From Petrolisthes cinctipes (taxonomy: Eukaryota; Arthropoda; Malacostraca; Decapoda; Porcellanidae): 64,000 bases of DNA. This document shows positions 23,150 to 33,934 of the stretch, in pieces. The notes below the pieces were generated by a model, which was given only the letters and a program-made list of their open reading frames with translations, did no database searches and had not been told where the DNA came from. The stretch lies in NCBI GenBank assembly GCA_033782935.1, contig JAWQEG010000416.1, positions 607,501 through 671,500 of the forward strand, written 5' to 3'. A program made the translations under genes and the position numbers. Each line of letters begins with the position of its first letter. Position 1 is the first letter of the stretch.

Positions 23150-23680
23150 GTACCCCCCTCCCCCACAATGTTTTAGGAAAGAAGGGCGGTATGAAATACA
23201 TATCAATACAATTAACAAAGATGGTTACATAAACATACATACAATAATAATGATAAATAAATAAAGGAATATATTCAGTGTAGTATAGAAGTGTACGGGT
23301 ATGGTGTGGAGTGTGCAGGGGGGAAAGGCAAGTGTGTGTGTTTATAATAGGGGATGCGTGTATCTGGATGCATATGGAGTGGGAGTGGGTCTGTATGGTA
23401 GAGGTGTGCGAGGTATTAGGCGGGTCGCTTGACCGGTTTCCCCAAACAGAACATGCATCCCTCAGGGACCAGAGCCAGCTCGTGTTGCTCTAACTGCTCC
23501 CGCAGGGAGGGCAGTGTGAGAGGACGTTACTGCAGTTGAGTGTGTAGTACTGGAGTAACGGGTCATGGAGGCGTGGCCGGCTTGAGCTGTGTGTCAGGCG
23601 GAGGGTCCTGAGGGAATACTAAAGGAATTACTGGAGTCGGGGGAGCATCAGGAATAGCATTGGGAGGTATAGGAATGGGA

Positions 23681-25122
23681 TCAGGCAGGGGGTGGGTTGG
23701 AGAAGGTGAGCGGGTGGGTGAGGGAGGTTGGATAGGAACCTGTGCGGATTGGGTCGGAGATGGAGAGCGGGGTAGGAGTGGGAGTACAGAGGATGGGGTA
23801 GGGTGTGATGGGGTTCGTGGTTAAATATGAGTAGGTGAAGGTGACCGTGAAGGTGAGGACGGGTGGGGTTGAATGGGGTTGGGTAGGAGAAGGTGGGCAA
23901 GGCTGGGGTGGAAAGGAGGGTGAGGGTGCAGGTTGAGGGTGGGATGGCAGTGAGGTAGGCAAATGTGTGTTTTTGAAGGATGAGGTTGATGGCGAGGGTA
24001 GGAGCAGCGTTGGGTGTGTGTGTAGGTGTGGATGTGGTGGGTGGGAAGGAGATGGTTGTGGTGGTGGCGTGGGTAGGAGTGGTGAAGGGTGTGTGTGTGG
24101 TTGTGGCATCGCAGCGTGGTGAGGTTGTATGGTGGGTACGAGTGGTGGGCGGTGATGAGATGATGTAGTGGGAGGGTAGGGTAGAGGGGTGAAGGTGTTG
24201 GATGAGGGGTGCACGGATGTGTATGTGGGTGAGTGTGTGTTTGGTGGTGTGGTGTTGGTGTGTTTGGTGGTGTGTGCAGGTTTGACCCGCTCCCAGGACA
24301 TGACGTATGGTTTTTCCGCTACCTGGAGAGTAACTGTCACGTCCGTCCTGGAGATAACGGGATGTGGTCCAGTGTAGGGCTCCTGTACCGGTGTCCGTTG
24401 TGTATCCGTGCAATGGAAGAGTTGAGGGGTGGAGTGTAGACCAATGGGTGTGTAGGTAGTCCTGGCGTCGTTGTGACGAGTAGGTGTAGGGCTGGTGTTA
24501 ATGATGGCCACCTTCAGTGCCGGGAGGAATGAAAGGTTGGATGTGTCGAGGTCCGGTGAAGTAATTTGACCTGGTAAGCGGTGGTTCTTGCTGAATACTA
24601 GCTTCGCTGGGGAGTGGTGTAAGTCCTCCTTGACAGTGGCACGGATCCATTGGTCCGGCTGCAGCCCCCTGAAGGCGTCAGTAGTCTTCTGTGCAGCCAT
24701 TTCACCATCCCGTTACTGCACGGGTGGTACGCTGTGGTCCTCTGCCGTCGGGTGCCCATTAGTGCCAGCATGTCCTGCCACACCCTCGACTCGAACTGGG
24801 CTTGGTCTGTGACAATTACGACTGGAAGACCGAAGTTGGAAACCCAGTTGCTGAGGAAGTTGTGGGCAGTACCTTCAGTAGTGATGTTGCTCATGGGGGT
24901 AGCGGTGCACCAGCATGTCGTCCTGTCCACGCAGGTTAGGAGATAGCGTTCACCACGCAACAGAGGTAGGGGGCCATCAATGTTCACGTGTACCGTGTGG
25001 AATCTGCTGGTAGGCACGGAGAACACATGCTTCCTCATACCTGGCCATACTGCACGGCAGCTGACAAGAAGGAGAGTTCCTGTGACACCTGGGTAGGAAT
25101 GCAGGGGCATGGGGAGCTGCAC
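23681..25122 (-). pseudogene. Gypsy integrase (core and C-terminal part), inactive
   Basis: The core reads GERYLLTCVDRTTCWCTATP, VSNFGLPVVIVTDQAQFES, RQRTTAYHPCSNGMVKWLHR. Compared with this family the first catalytic Asp appears as Asn (VHVNIDGPLP) and the catalytic Glu as Lys (NGMVKW), with the middle Asp kept. A frameshift near 24600-24690 leads into the C-terminal part: DLHHSPAKLVF, QEPYTGPHPVISRTDVTVTL, SWERVKPAHT. An unusual Thr/Pro/His-rich extension runs to about 23681. The domain order is that of chromovirus-free Ty3/Gypsy elements of the CsRn1/Mag kind. Confidence 0.85.
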
Positions 25123-25888
25123 GAAAGGTCACACCACATTTTGATCATGGAGTCTGGGGCGGTTAAATTTTCCAGCCGGAGTCCTGTGTCACCTGTGAGG
25201 AAGTCGTGGAGGTGTGTGTCGGACTGTTGGGCTGCTGCAATCGCTGCGATGCTGAGGAGTGGCATCTGTTGAATAGTGGCGATGTTTGGTTGCACTGGTG
25301 GTGCTCTCGATAAGGCATCAGCTATGGCGTCGTCCTCGCCCTTTACGTGTCGGATGTCTGTCGTGAATTCTGACACAAATGCCAGGTGGCGTGTCACCCT
25401 AGGAGGCCAGTTGGTGCCCAGCTGTTGCATTGCTGTAGTGAGAGGCTTGTGGTCGGTATGGATGTGGAAGCTCCTACCTTCCAGGAAGTGGCGGAAATGC
25501 TTGTCAGCGTCGTGAATGGCAACCAGCTCTCTGTCGAAGGTGCTGTACTTCTGTTGTGGTCCAGACGTTTACTGAAAAACGCTATTGGTTAAAGCGCTCC
25601 ATCCACTTCCTGCTGCAGGACTGCACCGATAGCGTCGTTGGAGGCGTCCGTGTATATGGATGTAGGTGCATGAGGAGTAGTGTAGGCTAGTAGGGTAGTG
25701 TCTGCCAGCTTAGTCTTGATAGTGTTAATGGCTTCCCAGGCGAATTCCTGGGTCATGTGTGTTCTGTGTGGTGGTAGTGGAGAGTAGGTGTGGTGATTCG
25801 TGTAGTATGTTGTCATGGGAATTGGTGTGTAGTATGTGTGTAATGGTAGGTGTAGAGTGTCGGCAGTGTATGGTGGGAATAATGGCAC
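25035..25888 (-). pseudogene. Gypsy RNase H region
   Basis: The frame begins FAWEAINTIKTKLADTTLLA, then SIYTDASNDAIGAVLQQEVD (first RNase H Asp). It frameshifts near 25555 and continues ELVAIHDADKHFRHFLEGRS, FHIHTDHKPLTTAM and HVKGEDDAIADALSR before a linker toward the integrase. Catalytic residues of RNase H are mostly recognisable, but the frame is broken. Confidence 0.8.
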
Positions 25889-26550
25889 CTGAAGGTTGGT
25901 GGATTAGCTGTTGTCTCTTGGCATCGATCAGGAGGTCTTGTGCTGTCAGGAAGTCTAGACCCAGGATGGGGGCCTGCTCGTCAGCTACGACGAATGGCCA
26001 CACCACGTACTCTTGCTAGAGTAGGGTGACGCCCGTGCTCCTGGTGCCTTACGTAGCGATGAGAGACTTGTTGGCCGCCAGCAGGTCGTATGCCGTAGAA
26101 GGCCTGGCTCTGTCTGTCTTTATCCAGGGGAGGAACGACACTCACCTCGGACCCTGCGTGAGGAAGTTGTCCCCCGACTCTAAGTCCTTCACCCACAGGA
26201 GAGTGCGAGCGGTGTGATGAGGTGGGTGGGGAGGTTTGCTCGATTGTTGATGGGCAGGTGGCAGTGGAGCGGTGGCGAGGCTTGCGGCCGTGTTATGCTC
26301 GGTCGAAGGTGGTGTGTGGTGCTGGTGCGTCAGTGTGATGCTGGTTGGCCCTGTGGTGGATGCTGTGGCGCGGGCAGTAGCGTGGAGGGGGTTGTCTTGC
26401 CACTGCTTTACTCGTTTCCCTGTATTGGACTGGCAGTAGGGCGGTTCACGGATAAACCCCACTGGCACTGGGGGCAGCAATTCCTTGCTGCGTGACCGAA
26501 CCTCTGATGGTAGTTGGGAGTTCTGCCAGTGCTGGTGGGGTGCAGTTGCC
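25889..26550 (-). pseudogene. Gypsy Gag end (Cys-His box) and protease, RT deleted
   Basis: NYHQRFGHAARNCCPQC resembles the CHCC-type Gag box of CsRn1 elements with its first Cys lost. A Thr/Pro linker follows, then the protease: SEVSVVPPLDKDRQ, ATYG-like and ADEQAPILGLDFL segments spread over shifted frames. At the active site the readable triplet is HAG, so the catalytic Asp is not in frame. After LIDAKRQQLIHQPSG the sequence passes within about 150 bases to RNase H, so the whole RT domain is deleted. Confidence 0.75.
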
Positions 26551-27641
26551 GGTGGTTGTCACTGGGTAGGGGTAGTTGACGAGCAGGGGGTACGGGAAAA
26601 CGGAGGGGTGAGAAACACAGAGGGACGACAAAGAAAAACAGGGCAGGCGAAGGGGGATGTAGATACGTGGGACACAGGGGTAGAGTGCGGGGGTGGCGGA
26701 TGGGGTTAAGGATGAAGTGGGAGACAAAAGGTGAATGTTGGAGGGTGGTAACACGTGGGGGAAGAGTGCAAAACATCAATAGGGGGCGCACGAGTAGTGG
26801 GGGTGAGACAAAAATACTGTGGATAATATAGGACACAAAGGGACGGGAGGAGAGGAATAACACGTGGTAAGGAAGGAGTTAGTGGGGTGGAGAAAGGAGG
26901 TAATACGGGAGGGAGCTGGAAAAAAAATATGATGGGGTAAGAGCAAAAGGGACGAAAATGGAGCAGGTACAGTGAGAAATGGGGTACGCCTAATAGAGGA
27001 GGGGGTCGCGGTAGAGACACAGGTGGATGGTAGGGGTTGGTGGTACGGAAATGTGTGAGACACGTGGATGATAGAAAAGGGTTTTAGGGGGTAAGTTACG
27101 TTAACTAAAATCTGGAGGGGTGAAATCACTGGGGAGTCGTGGCTGAAGGAGTCAGTCATAGGCCGCTGTGAAGGTCGTAGCTGGTGTGTGGAGGTGTTGT
27201 AGCCTGTGTAGCTCGTAGGTAGTAGGTGGTAGTCGTGGTCGAGGTTGTGGTCGTATAGTGGAGTAGCTTGCAACACTTGGGCGTATAATGGAGTAGCTTA
27301 CAACACGTGGACGTGGAGTGAAGAAGTTCGTAGCCTGTGTGGACGTAGAGTGGAGTAGGTAACAACACATGAACGTAGAGTGTAGTAGCTTACATGGACG
27401 TAGTGTGGAGTAGCTTGTGTGGACGTGGAGTGGAGTAGGTAACAACACATGAACGTAGAGTGTAGTAGCTTACATGGACGTAGTGTGGAGTAGCTTGTGT
27501 GGACGTGGAGTAGCATCGCTCGTAGCATGAGGAGTAACTTATGTAGACGTAGAGTGGAATAGCTTACGTAGACGTAGAGTGAAGTATATTGCATGGCCGT
27601 AGAGTAGCATGGAGTTGAAATTGTATTGTGTACACAAGTTG
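26551..27641 (-). other. Gypsy leader/degenerate gag with a 75-bp tandem repeat
   Basis: No readable capsid domain remains. The stretch 27280-27610 carries short repeats built from GTAGCTT, GGACGTAGAGTGGAG and similar words. A 75-bp unit with GTAACAACACATGAACGTAG is duplicated almost perfectly at about 27346 and 27421. Proline- and serine-rich open frames here are compositional. Confidence 0.6.
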
Positions 27642-27659
27642 AATTTTCCGGGGTCACCA
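27642..27659 (-). other. Primer-binding site of the CsRn1-like element
   Basis: On the minus strand TGGTGACCCCGG lies two bases inside the LTR. As I recall, CsRn1-clade elements use a tRNA-Trp primer with a site of this form; this supports the clade call. Confidence 0.6.
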
Positions 27660-27740
27660 ATTGTAACAACAGGTGGTTGTGTTAGTACCAGGGTGAACAG
27701 ACTCGATTATACACGGTAATAATTTATTGGTAAGTACAAT

Positions 27741-27819
27741 GCTTTGCGCAGTGGCAATATCGTAACCAATGAGGTCGAGGATTACTACTGTGCTTAACTG
27801 CTGTCAGTATTGGGAAAAG
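27741..27819 (+). ncRNA. U4 snRNA-like sequence at the LINE 5' end
   Basis: 27741-27776 begins GCTTTGCGCAGTGGCAATAT and continues CGTAACCAATGAGGTC. It matches the 5' end of metazoan U4 snRNA (GCUUUGCGCAGUGGCAGUAU...) with about three differences in 36 bases. A looser match may continue through GAGGATTA. At 27805-27819 GTATTGGGAAAAG is the exact reverse complement of the U4 segment CTTTTCCCAATAC. The Sm site and 3' stem-loop are missing, so it is not a functional U4 gene. It most likely arose by template switching or as part of the LINE 5' UTR. Confidence 0.65.
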
Positions 27820-28120
27820 CAAGAACCTCGGTGACCTACCCCTCCCCAGGAAGGGTAGGTAAGCCTTACCCCGCCTCCAAGCGGTGACCTCGGGGGGTAC
27901 ACCTCCTTTTTTTATATAGTTTTTATCCATTTAGGAGGTGGAGCCAAAGGGGAAGGCGGTGTGGGGGTGAGACCTAGCTTCCCCCACATATAGGTTTTAA
28001 GGTTTTTATTGTATTTTTATTGTATTTTAGTGTTTTTAAAATTTTAATTTTATGACTGCATGTTTTTATATTTTGTGATAATTTCTTTTAAATTTATTAC
28101 CTTGTTTTTAGCTTTTGACA

Positions 28121-29050
28121 ATGCCGACGGCCCGTGTCCCTCCGGGAATGAGCACTGCATTGGCCTTGCCAGCCATCAGTGGCCCCCCAATGGGGGAGTG
28201 GACAGATATGGCTACTGGCAGGGGAGGGTCTCCGGGTTGCCCTGTAGAGGGAGTGGGGAAGAGGGATTGTATGAGAGTGGTAGCTGTGAATGTGAATGGA
28301 ATGACGGATGGGACCAAGAGGCGAGAGATTGTAGAATGTTTTAAGAAAGGAAGAGTGGATGTGATGGGAGTGACGGAGACACACGTGAAAGGATGTGGAG
28401 TGGTTGAGTGTCAGGAAGGAAGGGAGAGTGAACTGTGGGAGGGAATGGAGGGAGGAGTAGTATGGACGGGCATGAATGAAAAGAGTAAAGGAAGAGGGAA
28501 GGAAGGGTGTGCGCTGTTGGTGTCTCCGTGGGTGTGGAAGGGAGTGGATGGACATGGGTGGAATGGATCAAGAATAGTATGGATGACGGGAAAGATTGGC
28601 TTGGTAAAGTATGCTTGGGTGTGTGCTTATGCACCAGTAAATGAAAAGAGTAAGACGGGGAGAGAGAAGATGAGAGTGTTTTGGGAAGAGTTGAATGCAT
28701 GTCTGAGAGGAATTGATAATGGAAGGAGAATAGTGATGATGGGAGACATGAATGGAAAGGTGGGAGGTGAGGAAGTGGGGAATATTGTGGATAAATGGGG
28801 TGTAGAAGGAACAAATGAGAATGGTGAGTATCTAGTGGATGTCTGTGCTGAGAGAGGGTTGTTCTTGGCGAACACCTTCTTTCAGCACAAGATGATCCAC
28901 AGGTATACATGGAAGAGAAGGGATGAGAGAGGAGAGCAAAAGAGTTTGATTGATTATGTGGCAGTGGATGAAAGGTTGAGGAAGGATGTGTATGACGCAA
29001 AAGTAGTGAGAGGAATGGTCCGGACCATTGCTTCGACCATTTTGCGGTGT
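28121..29050 (+). pseudogene. LINE endonuclease frame
   Basis: From the ATG at 28121 the frame reads PTARVPPGMS and then an AP-type endonuclease: MRVVAVNVNGMTDGTKRREI, VMGVTETHVKG, CAYAPVNEKS, IVMMGDMNGKVGGEEV, SLIDYVAVDERL. The C-terminal SDH motif falls at a frameshift near 29018-29040; the shifted frame reads FDHFAVLVRM. The endonuclease nicks target DNA for target-primed reverse transcription. The frameshift separates it from the RT frame. Confidence 0.85.
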
Positions 29051-31314
29051 TGGTGAGGATGAAGGTTAGGGTTAAGTGGGAGTATAGTAGGAGGGATGAA
29101 GGGGTGAGGAATAAGAGGGTGGTGGCTAGTTGGAAATTAGATGTAGAAGAGTATAGGGAGGAATATAAGAGGAGGGTGGGTGAGGTGCTGGGAGATGTAA
29201 GGATGGGGATAGGGGAGGGAGTGGGAGTGAATGCGGTGTATGAAATGTTTAAGATGATAGTTTTGAGGACAGCAGCAGAGGTAGTAGGATATAAGACACA
29301 GAAGAGGGGCAAGAAAGGGAGTGCTTGGTGGACAGAAGAAGTGAAAGATGCTGTAGAGGATAAGAGGAAGGCATATCGGAGAACACTACAGAGGAATGTG
29401 CCGGAAGAAGTGAGAGAGAGATGGAAAAGAGAATATAATGTGTGTAAGAGACAAGTGAAAATGATGGTGAGTGAGAGTAAAAGGAGAGTGGATGAGGAGT
29501 TTGGTATGAAGCTGAGTGAAAAGTTTAAAGAGAACAAGAAACTATTCTGGAAGGAGGTTAAAAGAGAAAGAGAAGAAGGAAAGTCTGGTAGTGTGAGAAT
29601 GAAGAGAGAGGATGGAGTTACTGTGAGTAGAAGTGAGGAAGTGAAAGAAGTGTGGAAGAGGCATTTTGATCGGTTGATGAATGGGGGGACGGGAGGGGAG
29701 GCGGTGGTGACATGCATGGGGATGGAGGCAGGTGGTAGACGACAGGATGTACAGGGAGAATTAGGAAGGGAAGAGGTTAGGAAAGCAGTAGGAAAGTTGA
29801 AGATGGGAAAGGCACCAGGGGTGGATGGGAAAACTGCTGAAATGTTAAAGTGTGGGGGGGAGGTACTGGTGGAGTGGATGTTGCTTATATGTACACTGGC
29901 CTGGAGGCAGGGAGAGGTGCCAGAGGATTGGAGGAGAGCCATAATTGTATCTTTGTATAAGGGGAAGGGAAGTAAGGATGAGTATGGTAGCTATAGGGGA
30001 ATAAGTCTTCTTAGTGTACCGGGGAAGGTTTACGGGAAGGTTCTGACTGAAAGACTGATGGAAGTAACAGGGAATAAAGTTAGTGAGGAGCAGGGAGGAT
30101 TCAGAAAGGGTAGAGGATGTGTGGACCAAATATTTGCATTAAAATCAATAGTGGAGAAGTATATTGGGAAGGGTAAGAAGTTGTATGCTGCCTTCATGGA
30201 GGCTTTTTATGCAGATGCAAAAGCATGTGTACGGGTAGAGGGTGATCTAAGTGAGAGTTTTAATATTAGTGTAGGGCTGAGACAGGGGTGTGTTATGTCA
30301 CCATGGTTGTTCAATGTATATATGGATGGTTGTATGAGAGAGGTGAAAGCCAAAGTGAACGGTCCGGGGGTGAAGTTGAGGCTGAATGAAGCAAACTGGT
30401 CCCTGGTGGCAAGTTTGCTTGCGGATGACACTGTGCTGATGGCTGAGAATGAAAGGAATTTACAGAGAGTGGTGGACGAATTTCAGTCTGTGTGTAAACG
30501 AAGGAAACTGAAGGTGAATGTGGGTAAAAGTAAAGTAATGGTATTTGAAAGAGCAGAAACTGAAGTGATTGACTTTGCTACACCTTACAGAGTGGCTGTA
30601 CCAACTGGGACGAAGTGTGAGATAACTCTGAGGGGCGAGAGGATGGAGGAAGTGAAGGAGTTTAAGTACCTGGGTACAGTTATGTGTAAACATGGAAGTA
30701 TGGAAGGAGAAATTAGGGAGAGAGCAGTGAAGGGTAGACAGGTCATAGGATCACTGGGGAGGATTATGAAGGGTAGAAGTGTGAGTATGGAAGTGAAAAG
30801 GGGACTACGAAATAGTATAATCCTGCCAACACTGACATATGCGTCGGAGACATGGACATGGAGTAGGGCGCATCAGTCTAGAATAGGTGCTATGGAAATG
30901 AGTTACTTGAGAGGAGCATGTGGACTTACTAGATGGGATGGAGAAAGTAATGAGAGTGTATATGAGAGATGTGGTATGAGTGAGAAGGCAATTGGTATTG
31001 AGTGTGGAGTGGTTGAGAGAGTGAAACGTAATACATTGAGATGGTATGGACATGTGGAGAGAATGCAAGGCGAGGAATTTGTAAAGGTGTATGGAAGTGA
31101 AGTTGTAGGACCTGGTGTGAGAGGCAGACCACCAGTTAGATGGCAGAACAGAGTGGAAGAGTATGTAAAGGAGAGAAATATGAGGGGCAGAGTAGGGCTT
31201 GAACAAGTAAGGAGGGAGTGTTGGAACAGGGAGAACTGGAGACACTTCTGCCGTGGCCACCCCCTTGAGGGGAGTTCCCGGAGAGAACGAGGCGTCGGAG
31301 CTATAGATAGATAG
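29050..31314 (+). pseudogene. LINE reverse transcriptase frame with motif A deleted
   Basis: An uninterrupted frame of about 750 codons carries MGKAPGVDGKTAEML, SYRGISLLSVPGKVYGKVLT, EEQGGFRKGRGCVDQIFALK, VGLRQGCVMSPWLFNVYMD (motif B), ASLLADDTVLMAE (LADD motif C), KYLGTVM, ASETWTWS and RNTLRWYGHVERM. Between KLYAAFM and EAFYADAKACVRVEG about 40 residues are missing in frame (near 30200), removing motif A with its catalytic Asp (the KAYD region kept in the LINE at 1-2245). So the frame looks intact but should encode a dead enzyme. The ATAG tail follows directly. Confidence 0.88.
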
Positions 31315-31627
31315 ATAGACATAGGTTGTGTAGTAGCAAGCACCTTGTAGCTGTGAGTTCCCGCCTGCCGTGGTCGTGTAGTGTGAGAGAGGTAGCTGCT
31401 GCAGGCGACACGTGGAGAGCTTGGTGTAGACAGGTAGCGACAGGAGGCACAGCAGGTCAGGAGAGGGAGGTGTTTCCAGGTGTAGAGCTAATGGCCGAGT
31501 GAATGAACAACGGCGCTGCGGCCGCTCAGGCCAGCCAAGGTTGGCTCAGGTTGAACAGATGAGGCTTAAGATGCGCCCCGAGGACAGGTGAGATGGAAGC
31601 TACATAAAGGTGCTTGATGTCGCTACA

Positions 31628-32241
31628 ATATCTTTCTCATAATTCTTCTCGGTCTCTCTTCTTGCCTGAACATAATTATTTCTTGCCTTTTTAAATGCCT
31701 CTCTATTTTTCTGTGTATTCCTCCTCCGCATTCTATTCCAGGCTTCCGCCTTTCTTAATCTTGCTGTCTCACATTGTCCAGTGAACCATTCTTTTTTCTC
31801 CAGTTTACTTATCTTGTATTTTGATACAGTCACCAGCACTAATAAGTATTCAGGTGTGTCTACAATAACATCTCCATTGGAATTACTTCGTTGGTGAATT
31901 TGGCCTGTTCAAAGCTTCAACCAGAGCTGTATACTTATTAGTGCTCGTGACTGGACATACTTGGATACTCCTTCCGTATATATTTTTCCAAATATAAGGT
32001 ATTTTCTCTGCACACTTCCGGCATCCACCAGCTCCATCCAGTCTGTACCCCAAAAGAACTTTCTTTGGTTTCTAAACTCAGTCCTTCCATAATTCAACCT
32101 ATTCTCCCTATGTGCTTCATCCCTCACATCTACACCTCCCTCTAATATTTCCAACTCAATAGGTACGCTCGCAATCCAAAATATGTATCCAGGCTTCCTT
32201 CGAATATCCTGATCGAGTATTAATATAGCGAGCTCAAGCAA
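31628..32241 (-). pseudogene. CR1-like LINE connector between endonuclease and RT
   Basis: Minus-strand text reads HRENRLNYGRTEFRNQRKFF, YTEGVSKYVQ, then after a small MITE KLEKKEWFTGQCETARLRKA, FKKARNNYVQARRETEKNYE, KDI, where the Gypsy element interrupts. The sequence continues at 22767 with VDKCIKEPKLFHRF. This shows one LINE split over 8.9 kb. Confidence 0.8.
31827..31953. mobile_element. Small fold-back MITE in the CR1-like LINE
   Basis: The 127-bp insert has ends CAGTCACCAGCACTAATAAG and the reverse complement of CAGTCACGAGCACTAATAAG. TA precedes the left end; the right TA is not preserved. It interrupts the LINE connector frame. Confidence 0.75.
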
Positions 32242-32325
32242 ATATGAAACAGGATAAGCGTTGTCATTGTTTCACTAGTATGTCAACTGATTCAAAACTT
32301 CAACAAGACCTGGATACAAATTTTG
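32180..32325 (-). repeat. Single monomer of the 100-bp satellite family
   Basis: The minus strand reads GTATCCAGGTCTTGTTGAAG, then GACATACTAGTGAAACAATG and GCTTATCCTG. These parallel the tandem units at 20935-21355. It is bounded by an inverted TGTATCCAGG/CCTGGATACA pair and separates the LINE endonuclease from its connector. Confidence 0.6.
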
Positions 32326-32531
32326 GATTCCGAGTGTACATGATCACTTTTGTCTAGCAGACTTTTGTATGTGATGTCTGCTATTACATCCGCCTCCCTA
32401 GTGAACACCAGATGGAGCATTGATGGCTCGTCTGTTCCTCTATACCTAGTTTGTTCTGTCACCCATTTTGTCATCATATTCTCCACTGTCAGTTCGAGTA
32501 ATGCCGCTCCCCATGAATCTGGTTTACCCAT
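32292..32531 (-). pseudogene. CR1-like LINE endonuclease C-terminus
   Basis: The frame reads MGKPDSWGAALLELTVENMM, TKWVTEQTRYRGTDEPSMLH, LVFTREADVIADITYKSLLD, KSDHV. This is the end of an AP-type endonuclease with the SDH motif. The upstream half is lost beyond a MITE. Confidence 0.75.
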
Positions 32532-32570
32532 TGTATCCTTTCTCGTGCTGTTTCATTACTTTGTAGTGTA

Positions 32571-32882
32571 CAGTCACTCATAAAAATTAAGACCCCTCCA
32601 GGCCAGTCATCTTCTTATACTTGTGATATCGGTTCTGGCAACAGTGTAAGTGACGTCAGTGATGGCGCTTGAGAGATGAAGTTGATTTGCTCGACACATT
32701 TGTAACTAATGGTAGATGAGACGAAACATGAGTTGGGATAATGTTTCGAGCAAACCAACCTTCCTCCAAACACCACCCACACCACCACCACCTCTGACGT
32801 CAGGTACAATGTTACCAGAACCGATATCACACCACTTAATAGGTGTCTTGTCTGGGGGTGTCTTTACTTTTATGAGTGACTG
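32571..32882. mobile_element. TA-flanked fold-back MITE, 312 bp
   Basis: Ends are CAGTCACTCATAAAAATTAA and the reverse complement of CAGTCACTCATAAAAGTAAA, with TA on both sides. The interior is also largely palindromic (GATATCGGTTCTGGCAACA pairs with its complement near 32800). No coding frame. Confidence 0.85.
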
Positions 32883-32928
32883 TACATACCACATGTTTGT
32901 ATTAGTAAGTCCTCAAATGTACCAGATA

Positions 32929-33092
32929 CAGTCGGCGGCAAAAGTCCTGTCGCCTCGCTTGCTTCACCGAGGCACGCGATGTTCATAGACTCGAGTTTCT
33001 TAGGTGTAGAAAACGTGCTCTAGTTCTCGAGTCCATGAACACTGCCTGTCTCGGTGAAGCAGGTGTGGCGACAGGACTTATGCCGCCGACTG
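32929..33092. mobile_element. TA-flanked fold-back MITE, 164 bp
   Basis: Ends are CAGTCGGCGGCAAAAGTCCT and the reverse complement of CAGTCGGCGGCATAAGTCCT, with TA at 32927-32928 and 33093-33094. The inner arms (CTCGAGT...ACTCGAG region) also pair, making one long hairpin. Confidence 0.87.
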
Positions 33093-33359
33093 TACTACTC
33101 GCATGAACATATTGTTAAAATCAGGAAATACAGCTCTCCACTGAAGGAATGTTATCACTCATCCTACCATAGCAACTAACAGACTAATTACTGCTAAGAG
33201 ATGCACCCCAAACATCTTACAGTTCTTGCACAGGATACTAAGAGACAACCTTAGTTACACACACAACAACCTCTTTAAAGTTAACAATTTTCTCTTCATG
33301 AACCCTCACCCAACCTTCCTGCTCGTGTTTCAGTTTTACCAAGTTCTTTCCTTGCTCCT

Positions 33360-33561
33360 TACCTCTTTCCTCACTGATGTGGGCAGTAATTTAAGGGTTT
33401 GGGCGCCCTTTCGGCCCCAGTCACTCCCTTTCCTTTCTTCAACTGTCCCTCTTTTAACTTTATTTCCTTCCTGCTTGCTGTCACACCTCTATATCACCTT
33501 TCTCTGGCGCAATATGACCTCACTGTTGTGGCACCTAATAATAATCAATCAATCAATCCTC
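33360..33561. repeat. Dispersed (TTGA)n-tailed repeat, copy 2
   Basis: The segment is in opposite orientation to 7113-7305. It reads GATGTGGGCAGTAATTTAAG, CGGCCCCAG, GCGCAATATGACCTCACTGT and ends in (AATC)n. Confidence 0.75.
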
Positions 33562-33934
33562 ACTGGTATTCAATTTTACTCGAAGTGCTTCGTTTTCATC
33601 CACTATTACTTCGACTCGTTGCTTCAATGCTTTGTTCTGTTCCATTAATCCATCATTTGAATGTTCATTTGTTCGACTCTCTACCCTATCCTATCCTAAC
33701 CTAAGCTATCATAACCTAACCTCATCTCATTTATAACCTGTTCTATCCTATCTTAGCTTAGCATAATTAAATCTTGGTCTAACCTAACCTATAATGACCT
33801 AATCTAACTTCATCCAGCTTAAAACTAACCATCTCTACTTGGTACACACACACACACACACACACACACTTACTTTAAATACTTAACCAACCACTGCATC
33901 ACACACACACAGGCTTTAAATACTAACCAGCCAC

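Larger units (their letters stand above)
27738..31320 (+). mobile_element. LINE inserted in the Gypsy LTR
   Basis: A 3.58-kb insert consists of a U4-snRNA-like start, a GC-rich hairpin leader, an endonuclease frame, an RT frame and a 3' tail of ATAG repeats. Only a two-base AC repeat marks the target site, so a target duplication is unclear. It is nearly full length and the youngest layer of the nest. Confidence 0.88.
27662..31627 (-). repeat. Right (5') LTR of CsRn1-like element, split by a LINE
   Basis: LTR sequence occupies 27662-27737 and resumes at 31321-31627, ending GTCGCTACA. The break falls inside GTAAGTAC-ATAGGTTG, which is contiguous in the left LTR. Outside the LTR the interrupted CR1-like LINE continues. 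Confidence 0.92.

Noticed and set aside
27741..27819. A functional U4 snRNA gene
   Set aside because: Only the 5' part is recognisable; the Sm site and 3' stem-loop are missing and it lies exactly at a LINE border.
28341..29942. 533-codon antisense frame over the LINE
   Set aside because: It is the complement of a purine-rich LINE coding strand and has no domain motifs.
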